The position numbers and the translations under genes are program-made. The notes beneath the pieces are model-generated. The model ran no database searches, had not been told where the DNA came from, and was given only the letters and a program-made list of their open reading frames with translations. Below, one piece after another: positions 18,376 through 27,491 of a DNA stretch of 64,000 nt; position 1 is the stretch's first letter, and every line of letters starts with the position of its first letter. The DNA lies in contig NZ_CP062252.1 in NCBI RefSeq assembly GCF_014863605.1, forward strand, positions 3,543,001-3,607,000, in the 5' to 3' direction. The stretch comes from Pseudomonas allokribbensis. GTDB lineage: Bacteria; Pseudomonadota; Gammaproteobacteria; Pseudomonadales; Pseudomonadaceae.

Positions 18376-18447
18376 AGCTGCATATCTGTCGCAATAAATT
18401 TCAAGGCGTAAAGGATATACGCCCTCACTCGTCCCTGAGCAAAACCC

Positions 18448-18482
18448 TTACACAATTTCACACAGCACCTACAAAGCTTCAC
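18448..18482 (+). promoter_or_regulatory. Direct repeats, candidate response-regulator site
   Basis: TTACACAATTTCAC (18448-18461) and CTACAAAGCTTCAC (18469-18482) agree at 10 of 14 positions and are offset by 21 bp, two helical turns. That is the usual layout for OmpR-family regulators, which bind tandem half-sites. It lies 55-89 bp upstream of the RND adaptor start, facing the RstA-like gene. Confidence 0.45.
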
Positions 18483-18536
18483 CGCTACCTTCGGTGCCTG
18501 GCCGTAGGATGCGCAGATCAATATTGGGGGTTGTAC

Positions 18537-19694
18537 ATGTCGAAGAATCTGCTGGCCGGGCTCGGTCTGATCGCATTGGCGCTGACGCTGAGTGCCTGTG
18601 GTAAATCCTCAAGCACTGAGGAACAGGCGCCACCGGCCACCGTGCGGGTCGAAACCCTTGAGGCACGCCCCCTGTCGATCAGCAGCGAACTGAGCGGGCG
18701 CATTGCCGCGCCGCGCATTGCCGAAGTCCGCGCCCGGGTGGCCGGTGTCGTGCTGCAACGCACCTACCGCGAAGGCAGCGACGTGAAAAAGGGCGACGTG
18801 CTGTTCCGCATCGATCCGGCGCCATTCAAGGCTGATCTGGACAGCGCCGAAGCCGCCCTGCGCAAAGCCGAGGCCAATGCGTTTCAGGCAAAACTGCAGG
18901 AGCAGCGTTACGCCCAGTTGATCGATGACAAGGCCATCAGCGCTCAGGACTACGACAACGCCCGCGCCAACGCCCGGCAGACTGCCGCCGACGTCGCCGC
19001 CAACAAGGCTGCCGTGGAACGAGCGAAGCTGAACCTCGGTTACGCCACCGTCACCGCGCCGATTTCCGGCCGCGTCGGCCGTGCGCTGGTGACCGAAGGC
19101 GCACTGGTCGGCCAGAACGAAACCACGCCCATGGCGCTGATCCAGCAACTGAATCCGATCCACGCCGACCTCACCCAGTCGACCCGTGAATTGAATGAGC
19201 TGCGCCGGGCCTTCCGTTCCGGCCAGTTGCAACAGGTCGGCCAGGATCAGGTCAAGGCCACGCTGATCCAGGACGACGGCAGCCTCTATCCGTTGCCGGG
19301 CAAGTTGCTGTTCAGCGATATCACGGTCGATCCGGGCACCGGTCAGATTATTTTGCGCAGCGAGTTTCCCAACCCGGATCTCGATCTGCTGCCCGGCAGC
19401 TACGTTCGCGTGCGTCTGGAGCAAGGCGTGATCCAGCATGGCCTGACCGTGCCACAACGCGCGGTACAGCGTGACAGCGCCGGTGTGGCGCAAGTGCTGA
19501 CCGTCGACGATCAGATGCGCGTGGCCCAGCAGCCAGTGCAGCTCGGCGCGGTGCAGAACGACCGCTGGATCGTCACCGGCGGCCTCAAGCCTGGCGACCG
19601 CATTGTCATCGAAGGCCTGCAACACGCCCGTCCGGGTGAAGTGGTGCAGATCGACGACACCCCTCTTCCACTTGCCCAGACCTCTGGTCAGTAA
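18537..19694 (+). CDS. RND efflux periplasmic adaptor lipoprotein (MexA/AcrA type)
   Basis: A 385-residue membrane-fusion protein with a lipoprotein signal (lipobox LSAC, Cys at residue 21). It has the lipoyl/barrel-sandwich halves (EVRARVAGVVLQRTYREGSDVKKGDVLFRIDP and APISGRVGRALVTEGALVG), an alpha-hairpin between them rich in Ala/Gln heptads, and the beta-barrel and membrane-proximal domains. It links the inner-membrane pump to an outer-membrane channel. It starts 15 bp upstream of the pump gene. There is no TolC/OprM-type gene nearby, so a channel is borrowed from elsewhere. Confidence 0.93.
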   Translation: MSKNLLAGLGLIALALTLSACGKSSSTEEQAPPATVRVETLEARPLSISSELSGRIAAPRIAEVRARVAGVVLQRTYREGSDVKKGDVLFRIDPAPFKADLDSAEAALRKAEANAFQAKLQEQRYAQLIDDKAISAQDYDNARANARQTAADVAANKAAVERAKLNLGYATVTAPISGRVGRALVTEGALVGQNETTPMALIQQLNPIHADLTQSTRELNELRRAFRSGQLQQVGQDQVKATLIQDDGSLYPLPGKLLFSDITVDPGTGQIILRSEFPNPDLDLLPGSYVRVRLEQGVIQHGLTVPQRAVQRDSAGVAQVLTVDDQMRVAQQPVQLGAVQNDRWIVTGGLKPGDRIVIEGLQHARPGEVVQIDDTPLPLAQTSGQ

Positions 19695-19709
19695 GCAGGA
19701 CGCTCTTCT

Positions 19710-22700
19710 ATGCCGCAGTTCTTTATCGACCGCCCGGTGTTCGCCTGGGTCGTCGCGTTGTTCATCCTGTTGGCCGGTGCGCTGGCCATCCCGCAATTGC
19801 CGGTGGCGCAGTACCCCGACGTCGCGCCGCCGCAGATCGAAATCTATGCCGTGTACCCGGGTGCCTCGGCGCAGACCGTCGACGAGAGCGTGGTCAGCCT
19901 GATCGAGGAAGAGCTCAACGGCGCCGATCACCTGCTGTATTTCGAATCGCAAAGCAGCCTCGGCAGCGCCACGATCAAGGCCACTTTCCAGCCAGGCACC
20001 AACCCGGAACTGGCGCAGGTTGATGTGCAGAACCGCCTCAAGGTGGTCGAGTCGCGTCTGCCGCAAGCGGTCAACCAGCAAGGCTTGCAGGTGGAGAAAG
20101 TCTCCGCCGGTTTCCTGCTGCTGATCACCCTGACTTCCAGCGACGGCAAACTCGACGACGTGGCGCTCAGCGATTACCTGGCGCGCAACGTGATGAATGA
20201 GATCAAGCGCATCGACGGCGTCGGCAAGGCCCAGTTGTATGGCGCCGAACGGGCGATGCGGATCTGGGTTGATCCGCAGAAGCTGATCGGTTTCAACCTG
20301 ACCCCGGCCGATGTCAACGCCGCCATCGTCGCGCAGAACGCTCAGGTGTCGGCGGGCAGCATTGGCGATCTGCCGAACCCGAGCACTCAGGAAATCACCG
20401 CGACGATTCTGGTCAAGGGACAACTGTCGACGCCGGAAGAGTTCGCCGACATCGTGCTCAAGGCCAATCCGGACGGCTCCACCGTGCGCATCAAGGATGT
20501 GGCGCGGGTCGAGATCGGCAGCCAGGAATACCAGTTCGGCACCCGTCTGAACGGCAAGCCGTCCACCGCCGTCGGTGTGCAACTGGCGCCGGGCGCCAAC
20601 GCCCTCAGCACCGCCACTTTGATCCGGGCGAAGATGGATGAACTGTCGCGCTACTTCCCGGCGGGCGTGGAATACAAGATCCCCTACGACACTTCGCCGT
20701 TCGTGAAGGTCTCGATCACCAAAGTGGTCTACACCCTCGGCGAGGCCATGCTGCTGGTATTTGCGGTGATGTTCCTGTTCCTGCAGAACATCCGCTACAC
20801 GTTGATCCCGACACTGGTGGTGCCGGTGGCGCTGATGGGCACCTTCGCGACGATGCTGGCGCTGGGTTTCTCGATCAACGTGCTGACCATGTTCGGCATG
20901 GTGTTGGCCATCGGCATTCTGGTGGACGACGCCATCGTGGTGGTGGAGAACGTCGAACGGATCATGGCCACCGAAGGCCTGTCACCGAAAGAGGCGACGC
21001 GCAAGGCGATGACCCAGATCACCGGGGCGATCATCGGCATCACGCTGGTGCTGGTGGCGGTGTTCATTCCGATGGCGTTCATGCAAGGTTCGGTGGGCGT
21101 TATCTATCGCCAGTTCTCGCTGTCGATGGCGACTTCGATCCTGTTCTCGGCATTCCTCGCCCTGACCTTGACCCCGGCGTTGTGCGCAACCTTGCTCAAG
21201 CCGATCGCCAAGGGTGAGCATCACGAGAAAACCGGGTTCTTCGGCTGGTTCAACCGCCGCTTCGAGCAACTGACCGATCGCTATCAGGGCTGGGTCGGTT
21301 ACGCACTGAAACGCACCGGTCGTTATCTGCTGATCTACGTTGTGTTGCTGGTGGGTCTGGGCCTGTGCTTCGCGCGCCTGCCCTCCTCGTTCCTGCCGGT
21401 CGAGGATCAGGGTTACACCATCACCGACATTCAACTGCCACCCGGTGCGAGCAAGAACCGCACGGTGCAGGTGGTCGAGCAGATCGAAGCGCACAACGCC
21501 GGCGAACCGGGCGTGGGCGACAGCACCGTGATTCTCGGTTTCAGTTTCTCCGGCAGCGGGCAGAACGCCGCACTGGCGTTCACCACGCTCAAGGACTGGT
21601 CGCAGCGTGGTCACGACGACTCGGCGAGCTCGATTGCCGACCGCGCCAACATTGCCCTCAGCCAGATCAAGGACGCCGTGGCCTTCGCCGTGCTGCCACC
21701 GCCCGTGGATGGTCTGGGTACGTCCAGCGGTTTCGAGTTTCGCTTGCAGGATCGCGGTGGCCTTGGTCATGCGACCTTGATGGAGGCGCGCACCCAGCTG
21801 CTGGCCGCCGCCGAGAAAAGCCCGATCCTGATGAACGTGCGTGAAAGCGCGCTGGCCGAAGCACCGCAAGTGCAACTGGAAGTGGACCGCAAGCAGGCCA
21901 ATGCCCTGGGAGTTTCGTTCGCTGACGTCGGCAACGTGCTGTCCACTGCCATCGGTTCCTCGTACGTCAACGACTTCCCCAATCAGGGGCGGATGCAACG
22001 CGTGGTCGTTCAGGCTGAAGGCGATCGCCGCAGTCAGGTCGATGACCTGCTGAGAATGCACGTGCGCAACGACGCCGGAAAAATGGTGCCGCTGTCGGCG
22101 TTCGTGAGAGCCACATGGACTCAAGGCCCCGCGCAGCTGACCCGCTACAACGGCTACCCGGCGATCTCGATTTCCGGCGAGCCGAAACCCGGTCACAGCA
22201 CCGGCGAAGCCATGGCGGAAATCGAACGGCTGGTGGCCCAGGGGCCGAAAGGTCTGGGCCAGGAATGGACCGGTCTGTCGTTGCAGGAACGTTTGTCCGG
22301 CAGTCAGGCGCCGATCCTGCTCGGCCTGTCGCTGCTGATCGTGTTCCTGTGTCTGGCGGCGTTGTATGAGAGCTGGTCGATTCCGACTTCCGTGCTGCTG
22401 GTGGTACCGCTCGGTGTACTCGGTGCGGTGCTGGCGGTGACTCTGCGCGGGATGCCGAACGATGTGTTCTTCAAGGTCGGGCTGATCACCATCATCGGCC
22501 TGTCGGCGAAGAACGCGATCCTGATCATCGAGTTTGCCAAGAGTCTGTATGACGAAGGTCACGATCTGATTGACGCCACGCTGCAAGCGGCACGTCTGCG
22601 GTTGCGGCCGATTGTCATGACCTCGCTGGCGTTCATTCTGGGTGTGGTGCCGCTGGCGATTGCCACGGGCGCGAGTTCGGCAAGTCAGCAGGCGATTGGT

Positions 22701-22808
22701 ACCGGGGTGATTGGCGGGATGATTACGGCCACTTTGGCGGTGATATTTGTGCCGGTGTTCTTTGTGGTCGTGGTTAAAGCGGTAGCCCGATGGGCCAGCA
22801 AGAAATGA
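19710..22808 (+). CDS. RND multidrug efflux permease (HAE1, MexB/AcrB type)
   Basis: A 1032-residue hydrophobe/amphiphile efflux-1 pump with the typical N-terminus (MPQFFIDRPVFAWVVALFI), 12 predicted membrane segments, the TM4 proton-relay Asp pair (ILVDDAIVVVENVER), the TM10 Lys (GLSAKNAILIIEFAK), and two large periplasmic loops after TM1 and TM7. The family exports drugs, dyes, detergents or solvents by proton antiport. The substrates cannot be told from sequence. It closes a two-gene operon opposite the RstAB-like genes. Confidence 0.95.
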   Translation: MPQFFIDRPVFAWVVALFILLAGALAIPQLPVAQYPDVAPPQIEIYAVYPGASAQTVDESVVSLIEEELNGADHLLYFESQSSLGSATIKATFQPGTNPELAQVDVQNRLKVVESRLPQAVNQQGLQVEKVSAGFLLLITLTSSDGKLDDVALSDYLARNVMNEIKRIDGVGKAQLYGAERAMRIWVDPQKLIGFNLTPADVNAAIVAQNAQVSAGSIGDLPNPSTQEITATILVKGQLSTPEEFADIVLKANPDGSTVRIKDVARVEIGSQEYQFGTRLNGKPSTAVGVQLAPGANALSTATLIRAKMDELSRYFPAGVEYKIPYDTSPFVKVSITKVVYTLGEAMLLVFAVMFLFLQNIRYTLIPTLVVPVALMGTFATMLALGFSINVLTMFGMVLAIGILVDDAIVVVENVERIMATEGLSPKEATRKAMTQITGAIIGITLVLVAVFIPMAFMQGSVGVIYRQFSLSMATSILFSAFLALTLTPALCATLLKPIAKGEHHEKTGFFGWFNRRFEQLTDRYQGWVGYALKRTGRYLLIYVVLLVGLGLCFARLPSSFLPVEDQGYTITDIQLPPGASKNRTVQVVEQIEAHNAGEPGVGDSTVILGFSFSGSGQNAALAFTTLKDWSQRGHDDSASSIADRANIALSQIKDAVAFAVLPPPVDGLGTSSGFEFRLQDRGGLGHATLMEARTQLLAAAEKSPILMNVRESALAEAPQVQLEVDRKQANALGVSFADVGNVLSTAIGSSYVNDFPNQGRMQRVVVQAEGDRRSQVDDLLRMHVRNDAGKMVPLSAFVRATWTQGPAQLTRYNGYPAISISGEPKPGHSTGEAMAEIERLVAQGPKGLGQEWTGLSLQERLSGSQAPILLGLSLLIVFLCLAALYESWSIPTSVLLVVPLGVLGAVLAVTLRGMPNDVFFKVGLITIIGLSAKNAILIIEFAKSLYDEGHDLIDATLQAARLRLRPIVMTSLAFILGVVPLAIATGASSASQQAIGTGVIGGMITATLAVIFVPVFFVVVVKAVARWASKK

Positions 22809-22837
22809 AACTTCGCGATAAGCCGATCGGTTTTTAC

Positions 22838-22857
22838 ACCTGTCAAAGTTGACAGGT
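22838..22857. promoter_or_regulatory. Operator-like palindrome upstream of the small orphan pair
   Basis: ACCTGTCAAAGTTGACAGGT has perfect 9-bp arms around two central bases. It contains CTGTCA-N4-TGACAG (22840-22855), the same arrangement as the palindrome at 30438-30453. A degenerate second copy, CTGTCACGTTTGACTT, lies at 22890-22905. The main copy is 78 bp before the start at 22935. Confidence 0.55.
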
Positions 22858-22934
22858 TCGCCAATGACTCCAAGCCCTTAGGCTAGCTCCTGTCACGTTT
22901 GACTTAGCGGTTTGACTTGAATCAGGAGCTACTC

Positions 22935-23381
22935 ATGACGAATGTAAAGGGCAATGCAGATGGCACATTTACAGCCGACACAAGCGATCCCGAACTCCTA
23001 AAGTTTGTTGCAGAAGAAATGTTCTACTCAACGGGTAATGGACGCTCCGTGCAAGGGAGAGCCTCATTGCCGGACTGGCCGAATGAACACAGAAACATTT
23101 CCCTGACATTCGTGAATGAGGGCGACATCTACAACCAGACCTTCGATTTCGCCGATGCTGATCGCCAGGCGTCAGCCAGCTGGTGGAAAAGTACTTCAGG
23201 CTCTGGCGAAGCGCCTTTCTTTGCGCAAAGCGGTAAAGTCACCGTTACCGTGGGCGCCGCCACCGATGAAGCCAAGGCAACATTCAACTTTGTAGCCGTG
23301 TCGCAGAACGGAAAAGAGTACGTAACCGTTAAAGGGGAACTTGATCTGGTGCCCAACGACCAAGGGAGTGCCAAGCCATGA
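22935..23381 (+). CDS. Small orphan protein, first of a coupled pair
   Basis: I do not recognise a family for this 148-residue protein. It has no signal peptide or membrane segment. Its C-terminal half reads as alternating beta strands (GKVTVTVGA, KATFNFVAVS, EYVTVKGELDLV), so a beta-sandwich is likely. ATG at 22935 is preceded by AGGAGC. It shares the N-terminal G10-T11-x-T13-A14-D15 pattern and later strand order with the next protein, which suggests paralogy. The DNA is visibly AT-richer than the pump gene before it, a sign of possible transfer. The stop overlaps the next start (ATGA). Confidence 0.7.
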   Translation: MTNVKGNADGTFTADTSDPELLKFVAEEMFYSTGNGRSVQGRASLPDWPNEHRNISLTFVNEGDIYNQTFDFADADRQASASWWKSTSGSGEAPFFAQSGKVTVTVGAATDEAKATFNFVAVSQNGKEYVTVKGELDLVPNDQGSAKP

Positions 23382-23851
23382 GTGCTGCACAACCAATGTC
23401 TGAAGGCACTTTGACCGCTGATGTCGATGGTCTGGAGCCGCCGGTAAAGGATAGCTACGCAGCAGAAACAGTCCACCTCACGGCGCAGTACGATGTTCTA
23501 TTCAAACAACAGGCCTGGACGGCAAGGGGAGAATGGTGGATTGATGGCCCGAGTCGTCCTCGACGGAGTCTGAGTATTGTTCTGAATGTGGCGCAAACCG
23601 CCAGTTTGAATACCACCTACGACTTGAATACGGATGTCAGTCTGGTCAGAGCCGTTTTCGTGGAAAGGCTCGCAGTTGGTATCGATCCTTTTTACCCAGC
23701 GATTAAAGGGACAGTCACCTTTCTCAGCTTTCCTGCTGCCGGTTCGGAGAAGGGGCAAATTGAAGCCGAATTTGAGTTCTGCGGCCGGAACGGGGATGAC
23801 CTTCCAAAAAACGTGACGATCTCCAAAGGCAAGGCTCGAATCCACAACTGA
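23378..23851 (+). CDS. Small orphan protein, second of a coupled pair
   Basis: A 157-residue protein of unknown function with no signal peptide. It appears to be a diverged paralogue of the preceding protein: G10-T11-L-T13-A14-D15 near the start, a [12 protein letters not shown] segment matching EHRNISLTFVNE, and a GTVTFLSF...GQIEAEFEF pair of strands matching GKVTVTVG...AKATFNF. It starts inside the previous stop codon (ATGA), so the two are probably made in fixed ratio and may form a heteromer. A strong terminator follows at once, so the pair is a self-contained transcription unit. Confidence 0.7.
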   Translation: MSAAQPMSEGTLTADVDGLEPPVKDSYAAETVHLTAQYDVLFKQQAWTARGEWWIDGPSRPRRSLSIVLNVAQTASLNTTYDLNTDVSLVRAVFVERLAVGIDPFYPAIKGTVTFLSFPAAGSEKGQIEAEFEFCGRNGDDLPKNVTISKGKARIHN

Positions 23852-23879
23852 TCCCGCTCCACACTTTTCCTTCTGAAAC

Positions 23880-23928
23880 AAAAACCTTGAGCTTCTTGTC
23901 GATGCTGACAGAGTCTCAAGGTTTTTTG
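23880..23928 (+). terminator. Rho-independent terminator of the small orphan pair
   Basis: Arms AAAAACCTTGAG (23880-23891) and CTCAAGGTTTTT (23915-23926) enclose a 23-base loop, and a T run follows. Confidence 0.85.
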
Positions 23929-24003
23929 TTTGCAGTCCTCAGCGCCAGCCAGAACCCTCACCCATGCTATGGTTTGCTCGACGCCGTCAACAAAGAGCCG
24001 CCC

Positions 24004-24645
24004 ATGCGCTTCCTCGCCCGAACCCACCCTCGCCTCTCCGCCGCCGCCCTGTTCGGCCTTGCCGTCGGCCTGCTGGTACCCGCCGATTCCGTCATCAGTA
24101 AAATCCTCATCGGCTGGAATGCCGGGGTCTGGACTTATCTGGCGCTGATGCTCTGGCTTACTGCCCGATCCAAGGCGCCGGACGTCAAGCAGATCGCCGT
24201 CATCGAAGACGAAAACGCCGGGCTGGTGCTGTTCGTGGTGTGTATCGCGGCGCTGGCCAGCCTGGCGGCCATCACGATTGAACTGGCCGGCAGCAAGGAC
24301 CTGGAAACCACCCGCAAACTGCTGCACTACGGCTTTACCGCACTGACGGTCATCGGCTCATGGCTGCTGATCGGGGTGATTTTCTGCGTCCACTACGCCC
24401 GGCTGTTTTACACCTGGGACGGCAAGGAGCCGGCGCTGCGCTTTGCCGAGGGTCTGACGACGCCCAACTATTGGGACTTTCTGTACTTCTCGTTCACCAT
24501 TGGCGTGGCGGTGCAGACCGCGGACGTTGGCGTGGCCACGCGGGAGATACGCAAGATCGTGCTGGCGCAGTCGCTGATCGGTTTCGTATTCAATACGGCG
24601 ATTCTGGGCTTCTCGATCAACATCGCCGCGGGGCTCTTCGGCTGA
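24004..24645 (+). CDS. DUF1345 membrane protein
   Basis: A 213-residue integral membrane protein with five predicted membrane segments. It ends with the DUF1345 signatures [51 protein letters not shown]. Pfam-type knowledge gives no function, although the last part resembles the pore region of two-TM ion channels ([11 protein letters not shown]). ATG at 24004 fits the family length. It lies between two terminators and so is transcribed alone. Confidence 0.82.
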   Translation: MRFLARTHPRLSAAALFGLAVGLLVPADSVISKILIGWNAGVWTYLALMLWLTARSKAPDVKQIAVIEDENAGLVLFVVCIAALASLAAITIELAGSKDLETTRKLLHYGFTALTVIGSWLLIGVIFCVHYARLFYTWDGKEPALRFAEGLTTPNYWDFLYFSFTIGVAVQTADVGVATREIRKIVLAQSLIGFVFNTAILGFSINIAAGLFG

Positions 24646-24654
24646 GCGCACAAA

Positions 24655-24688
24655 AAAACGCCCCGGCATCGCTGCACGGGGCGTTTGT
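24655..24688. terminator. Bidirectional terminator, DUF1345 gene / autotransporter
   Basis: A stem AACGCCCC / GGGGCGTT (24657-24664 and 24678-24685) with an A run before and T-rich sequence after. It serves both convergent genes. Confidence 0.85.
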
Positions 24689-24700
24689 TGTTTCAGCACA

Positions 24701-27235
24701 TCAGAAGAAGTAACTGACTCGCAGGCTGCCACTCCAGTCCTGGCTGACGGTGTTGCCCTTGCTGCCGCCAACCTGACCGGAAACCTGCCAGTTGCGCTGC
24801 GCCGGTGTCCACTTCAGACCTGCGCCATATTCGACCCCGCTGCTGGCGCGATCGTCATCGAAGCTGTCGTCGTTGATCTTGACCCGGTTGGTTTTGACGA
24901 ACTCGTGGTTGGCACCCAACGACAGGCTCGGTTCCAGCAGACTGCCGTCATCGAGTGCAATGACACGCCCGCCCCTCACACCGGCGTTGCCCTGAACCGA
25001 GCGCATGGTGTCGGCCTTGACCTTGAGACCATTGTCCAGACGATAGCTTTCGCTCTGGGTCGCGCCGGTCGATACCCGGACCTGCGGCTCTACAAACCAG
25101 TTGTCCTTCAGACGAATGTGTTTGCCCACTGCTACCGAACCGCTTGCGCCCAGAGCCTTGTAATCACCCTTGGCCTGGGTGCCGTCGCTCATGGTGACCT
25201 TGGCCTTGTTGTCGAACTGGTTGACCTTGGCCATGAGGTTGACGAATACACCGCTTTCAACATCGTACGTGCTGCCGTAGACGCCTGCATTCAGACTGTC
25301 GACCGTCGCGCTGGAACCGTATTTGAGGTCCACGTTGGTGCGGCTGGCGCCCACGAAACCACCGATAACCCAGGCACGGCCAGCAATGTCCACCGTCGTA
25401 TCGGCACCACCGGTGATGCCGTTCTGGTTTTGGGTGTAGCCGTCGCCGTAGGCATTTTTGACGTTGTATTGATTGCCATACGTACGCACCCAGACACTGT
25501 TGCTCAGTTTTGTGGTGTCACTGTCGTTGGCTGCACGAAGCGAAGCATCGGGTTGGAGGCTCAATCCACGATCACCGATCTGGTCGCTGAGCATGTTCAT
25601 TTCCGCATTCAATACACTGCGGGCACTGCCGGCCAAAGCCAGGGCGGTGTTGGTCGAGGTGCTGACAGTTTCCTTGTCGGGGTTGAGGTACAGGCCCTGC
25701 CCGTCCTGCTTCAGTCGGTAAACGAATGTACCGGCATCCACCGTGTCTTTATTGGCCAGAGTAAAAGCAGCGGTGCCAGCGGCAATATTGCCGACTTTCA
25801 CCGGTTCTGCGGTAACAGGCGTCGTTCCGGTGGCAGAGACCAGCAATTGATGCTGACCACTTGCAGAGCCGGTCACGTTCAGGAAGTCAGTACTGCCAGT
25901 CCCGAGATCGGTGCCCATCACGAAGGTGCCTTTACCTGTGAGATTGCCGATATTCAACTGCTGGAACTGCTCGTTGGTGCCCATTTGCACGACACCGTTA
26001 TCCATGCCCAATTGCTGCACGGTGCTGTCACGAGTCATGACCCACCGCGCAGCATTGTTGATGGTCAGGTTACCCGAGTTGTTGATCTCGCCCGTGAGCA
26101 CCGAACCGTTGTCCAGCAGCACGCTGCCGTTGGTATCGCTGGTGACGTTACCGGTCAGCGAGCTGCCATTGTTCAGCGAAAGGCTGGCGACATTATCGAC
26201 GTTGCCGTTGATGACCGACCCGTTGTCCAGGCTGACAGTGGCCGCTGTTCCCGCGACGGCTTCTACGTTGCCGTTCAAGGTAGCGCCAGTGTCGAATCGG
26301 GACTGGGTGACGTTCTGCAGATTGCCGTCGAGCGTGGCGCCGTTCTGCATCAGCAGTGCAACCGTACTGCCGGTCTCGGCAATCACATCGCCGGTCAGGG
26401 TACTGCCATCGACATTGAAGTTGGCGGTGGAGCGGTTGATTGCCTTCAACAACGAGCCATTGCCGCCGACCAGTTCGGAATTGCCACTGACATTGATGTT
26501 GGCGACAGTTCCGGCGCTGCCGGAGGAGCCCAGCACGATGGCCGACCCTGTGCCGCCGGTCACGCGGGTATTGTTGAGTGTCACGGTGCTGGCATTGACG
26601 CCTACCGTGTCGGTCACGATTTGCAAACCGTCCTGTGCGCCGGTAATCGTGCTGCCCGTCGCTGCAAGCGTTGCGCCGCCCAGTTGCACACCGTAACTGG
26701 TGGCGCCTGTGCCGACGACAGTGGAGTCTGTAAGGTTCAGCACGGCAAAACCTACCGCTTGTACGCCGCCGATCAGGCCTGTGATGACGCTGTTACCCGT
26801 CACGGTGGCAGAAGAGGATGCAGGGGTGCTGATGTTACGTCCCAGCAGAAGCCCGAAACTGTTGGTGCTGGTGATCGTCGAGTTGTCGATCGTTGCGTTG
26901 CTGTCGATCAGCTGAATCGCGCCTCGGCCCGTCGCGCTGTTCACCGTAGCGCCGGCCATCTTCAACGAGGACGTATTGGCATCGATTCGCTGGCTCTGGC
27001 CACCGTTGAAAACGACATTGGCATTTTGTGAGCTGATGGTCAGCGCGATTGCGTTGTCGATGGTCAGTGTTCCCCCTTGTGACACTACCCAAAAATCCGG
27101 CGCTGGAGGATTGGTCACCACCGCACTATCACCTGCGGGAAGAACTCCACTGTACGCCTCGGGCGCGACGATCAAGGTCGCCGCCACCATCATTTTGATG
27201 GTCTTCGGGTGTTTGGAAAGAAAAAAAATGGACAT
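24701..27235 (-). CDS. Pertactin-like autotransporter (type Va secretion)
   Basis: An 844-residue protein with a signal peptide-like N-terminus (about residues 12-30), a beta-helical passenger (about 30-560) and a C-terminal autotransporter beta-barrel (about 580-844) that ends in the Phe-terminated strand SLRVSYFF. The passenger starts with pertactin-type sequence and has a short tandem repeat at about residues 278-392: six copies of a [D/N/Q]-x-G-[A/S]-x-[L/I]-x-G-[N/D/E]-[V/L/I] unit every 18-22 residues, one turn of a beta-helix each. No protease or lipase motif and no RGD were seen, so adhesion or a surface role is more likely than enzymatic activity. The start is preceded by GAGGAA. Confidence 0.88.
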   Translation of the reverse strand: MSIFFLSKHPKTIKMMVAATLIVAPEAYSGVLPAGDSAVVTNPPAPDFWVVSQGGTLTIDNAIALTISSQNANVVFNGGQSQRIDANTSSLKMAGATVNSATGRGAIQLIDSNATIDNSTITSTNSFGLLLGRNISTPASSSATVTGNSVITGLIGGVQAVGFAVLNLTDSTVVGTGATSYGVQLGGATLAATGSTITGAQDGLQIVTDTVGVNASTVTLNNTRVTGGTGSAIVLGSSGSAGTVANINVSGNSELVGGNGSLLKAINRSTANFNVDGSTLTGDVIAETGSTVALLMQNGATLDGNLQNVTQSRFDTGATLNGNVEAVAGTAATVSLDNGSVINGNVDNVASLSLNNGSSLTGNVTSDTNGSVLLDNGSVLTGEINNSGNLTINNAARWVMTRDSTVQQLGMDNGVVQMGTNEQFQQLNIGNLTGKGTFVMGTDLGTGSTDFLNVTGSASGQHQLLVSATGTTPVTAEPVKVGNIAAGTAAFTLANKDTVDAGTFVYRLKQDGQGLYLNPDKETVSTSTNTALALAGSARSVLNAEMNMLSDQIGDRGLSLQPDASLRAANDSDTTKLSNSVWVRTYGNQYNVKNAYGDGYTQNQNGITGGADTTVDIAGRAWVIGGFVGASRTNVDLKYGSSATVDSLNAGVYGSTYDVESGVFVNLMAKVNQFDNKAKVTMSDGTQAKGDYKALGASGSVAVGKHIRLKDNWFVEPQVRVSTGATQSESYRLDNGLKVKADTMRSVQGNAGVRGGRVIALDDGSLLEPSLSLGANHEFVKTNRVKINDDSFDDDRASSGVEYGAGLKWTPAQRNWQVSGQVGGSKGNTVSQDWSGSLRVSYFF

Positions 27236-27421
27236 GGGTCGTTCCTCAAACCTGCACGATTACAGAAGCTGTTTTTTGGCAGTGTTGAAAACTCCCACCC
27301 AAAAAACGTCCGACAGCCTAATGAGAAAACCGAATGTTTAATGTAGGAATAGTCCTTATATGCACGGCGATTTGTCCGTCCGGAGCGCAGGCATCTTCGA
27401 TATCTCCCTCCTTGATAGTGG

Positions 27422-27461
27422 AAAAAAGTCGCGAGAGAGACAGTCGAGCCCCCCTCGCGAC
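27422..27461 (-). terminator. Rho-independent terminator of the large orphan gene
   Basis: On the minus strand the arms GTCGCGAG and CTCGCGAC (27428-27435 and 27454-27461) form a hairpin followed directly by TTTTTT. It is 31 bp past the stop of the 27492 gene. Confidence 0.75.
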
Positions 27462-27491
27462 GCAAACAAGTTCAGCACATTGATATCAACC

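Noticed and set aside
18609..20582. A 657-codon open frame on the minus strand opposite the RND genes
   Set aside because: It is a shadow of the GC-rich, correctly coded plus-strand adaptor and pump genes; its translation is rich in His, Arg, Gln and Gly with no domain.
20982..22586. A 534-codon minus-strand frame opposite the RND permease
   Set aside because: Same reason: antisense to an intact, recognisable HAE1 gene, with low-complexity composition.
24905..27031. A 708-codon plus-strand frame opposite the autotransporter
   Set aside because: Antisense to a gene with a clear signal peptide, repeats and beta-barrel; the antisense product has no recognisable feature.
27304..27318. CTGTCGGAC-type half-site shared by the autotransporter leader and the region at 30468
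   Set aside because: Only 9 bases long and in opposite orientation relative to the two genes; it may be chance.
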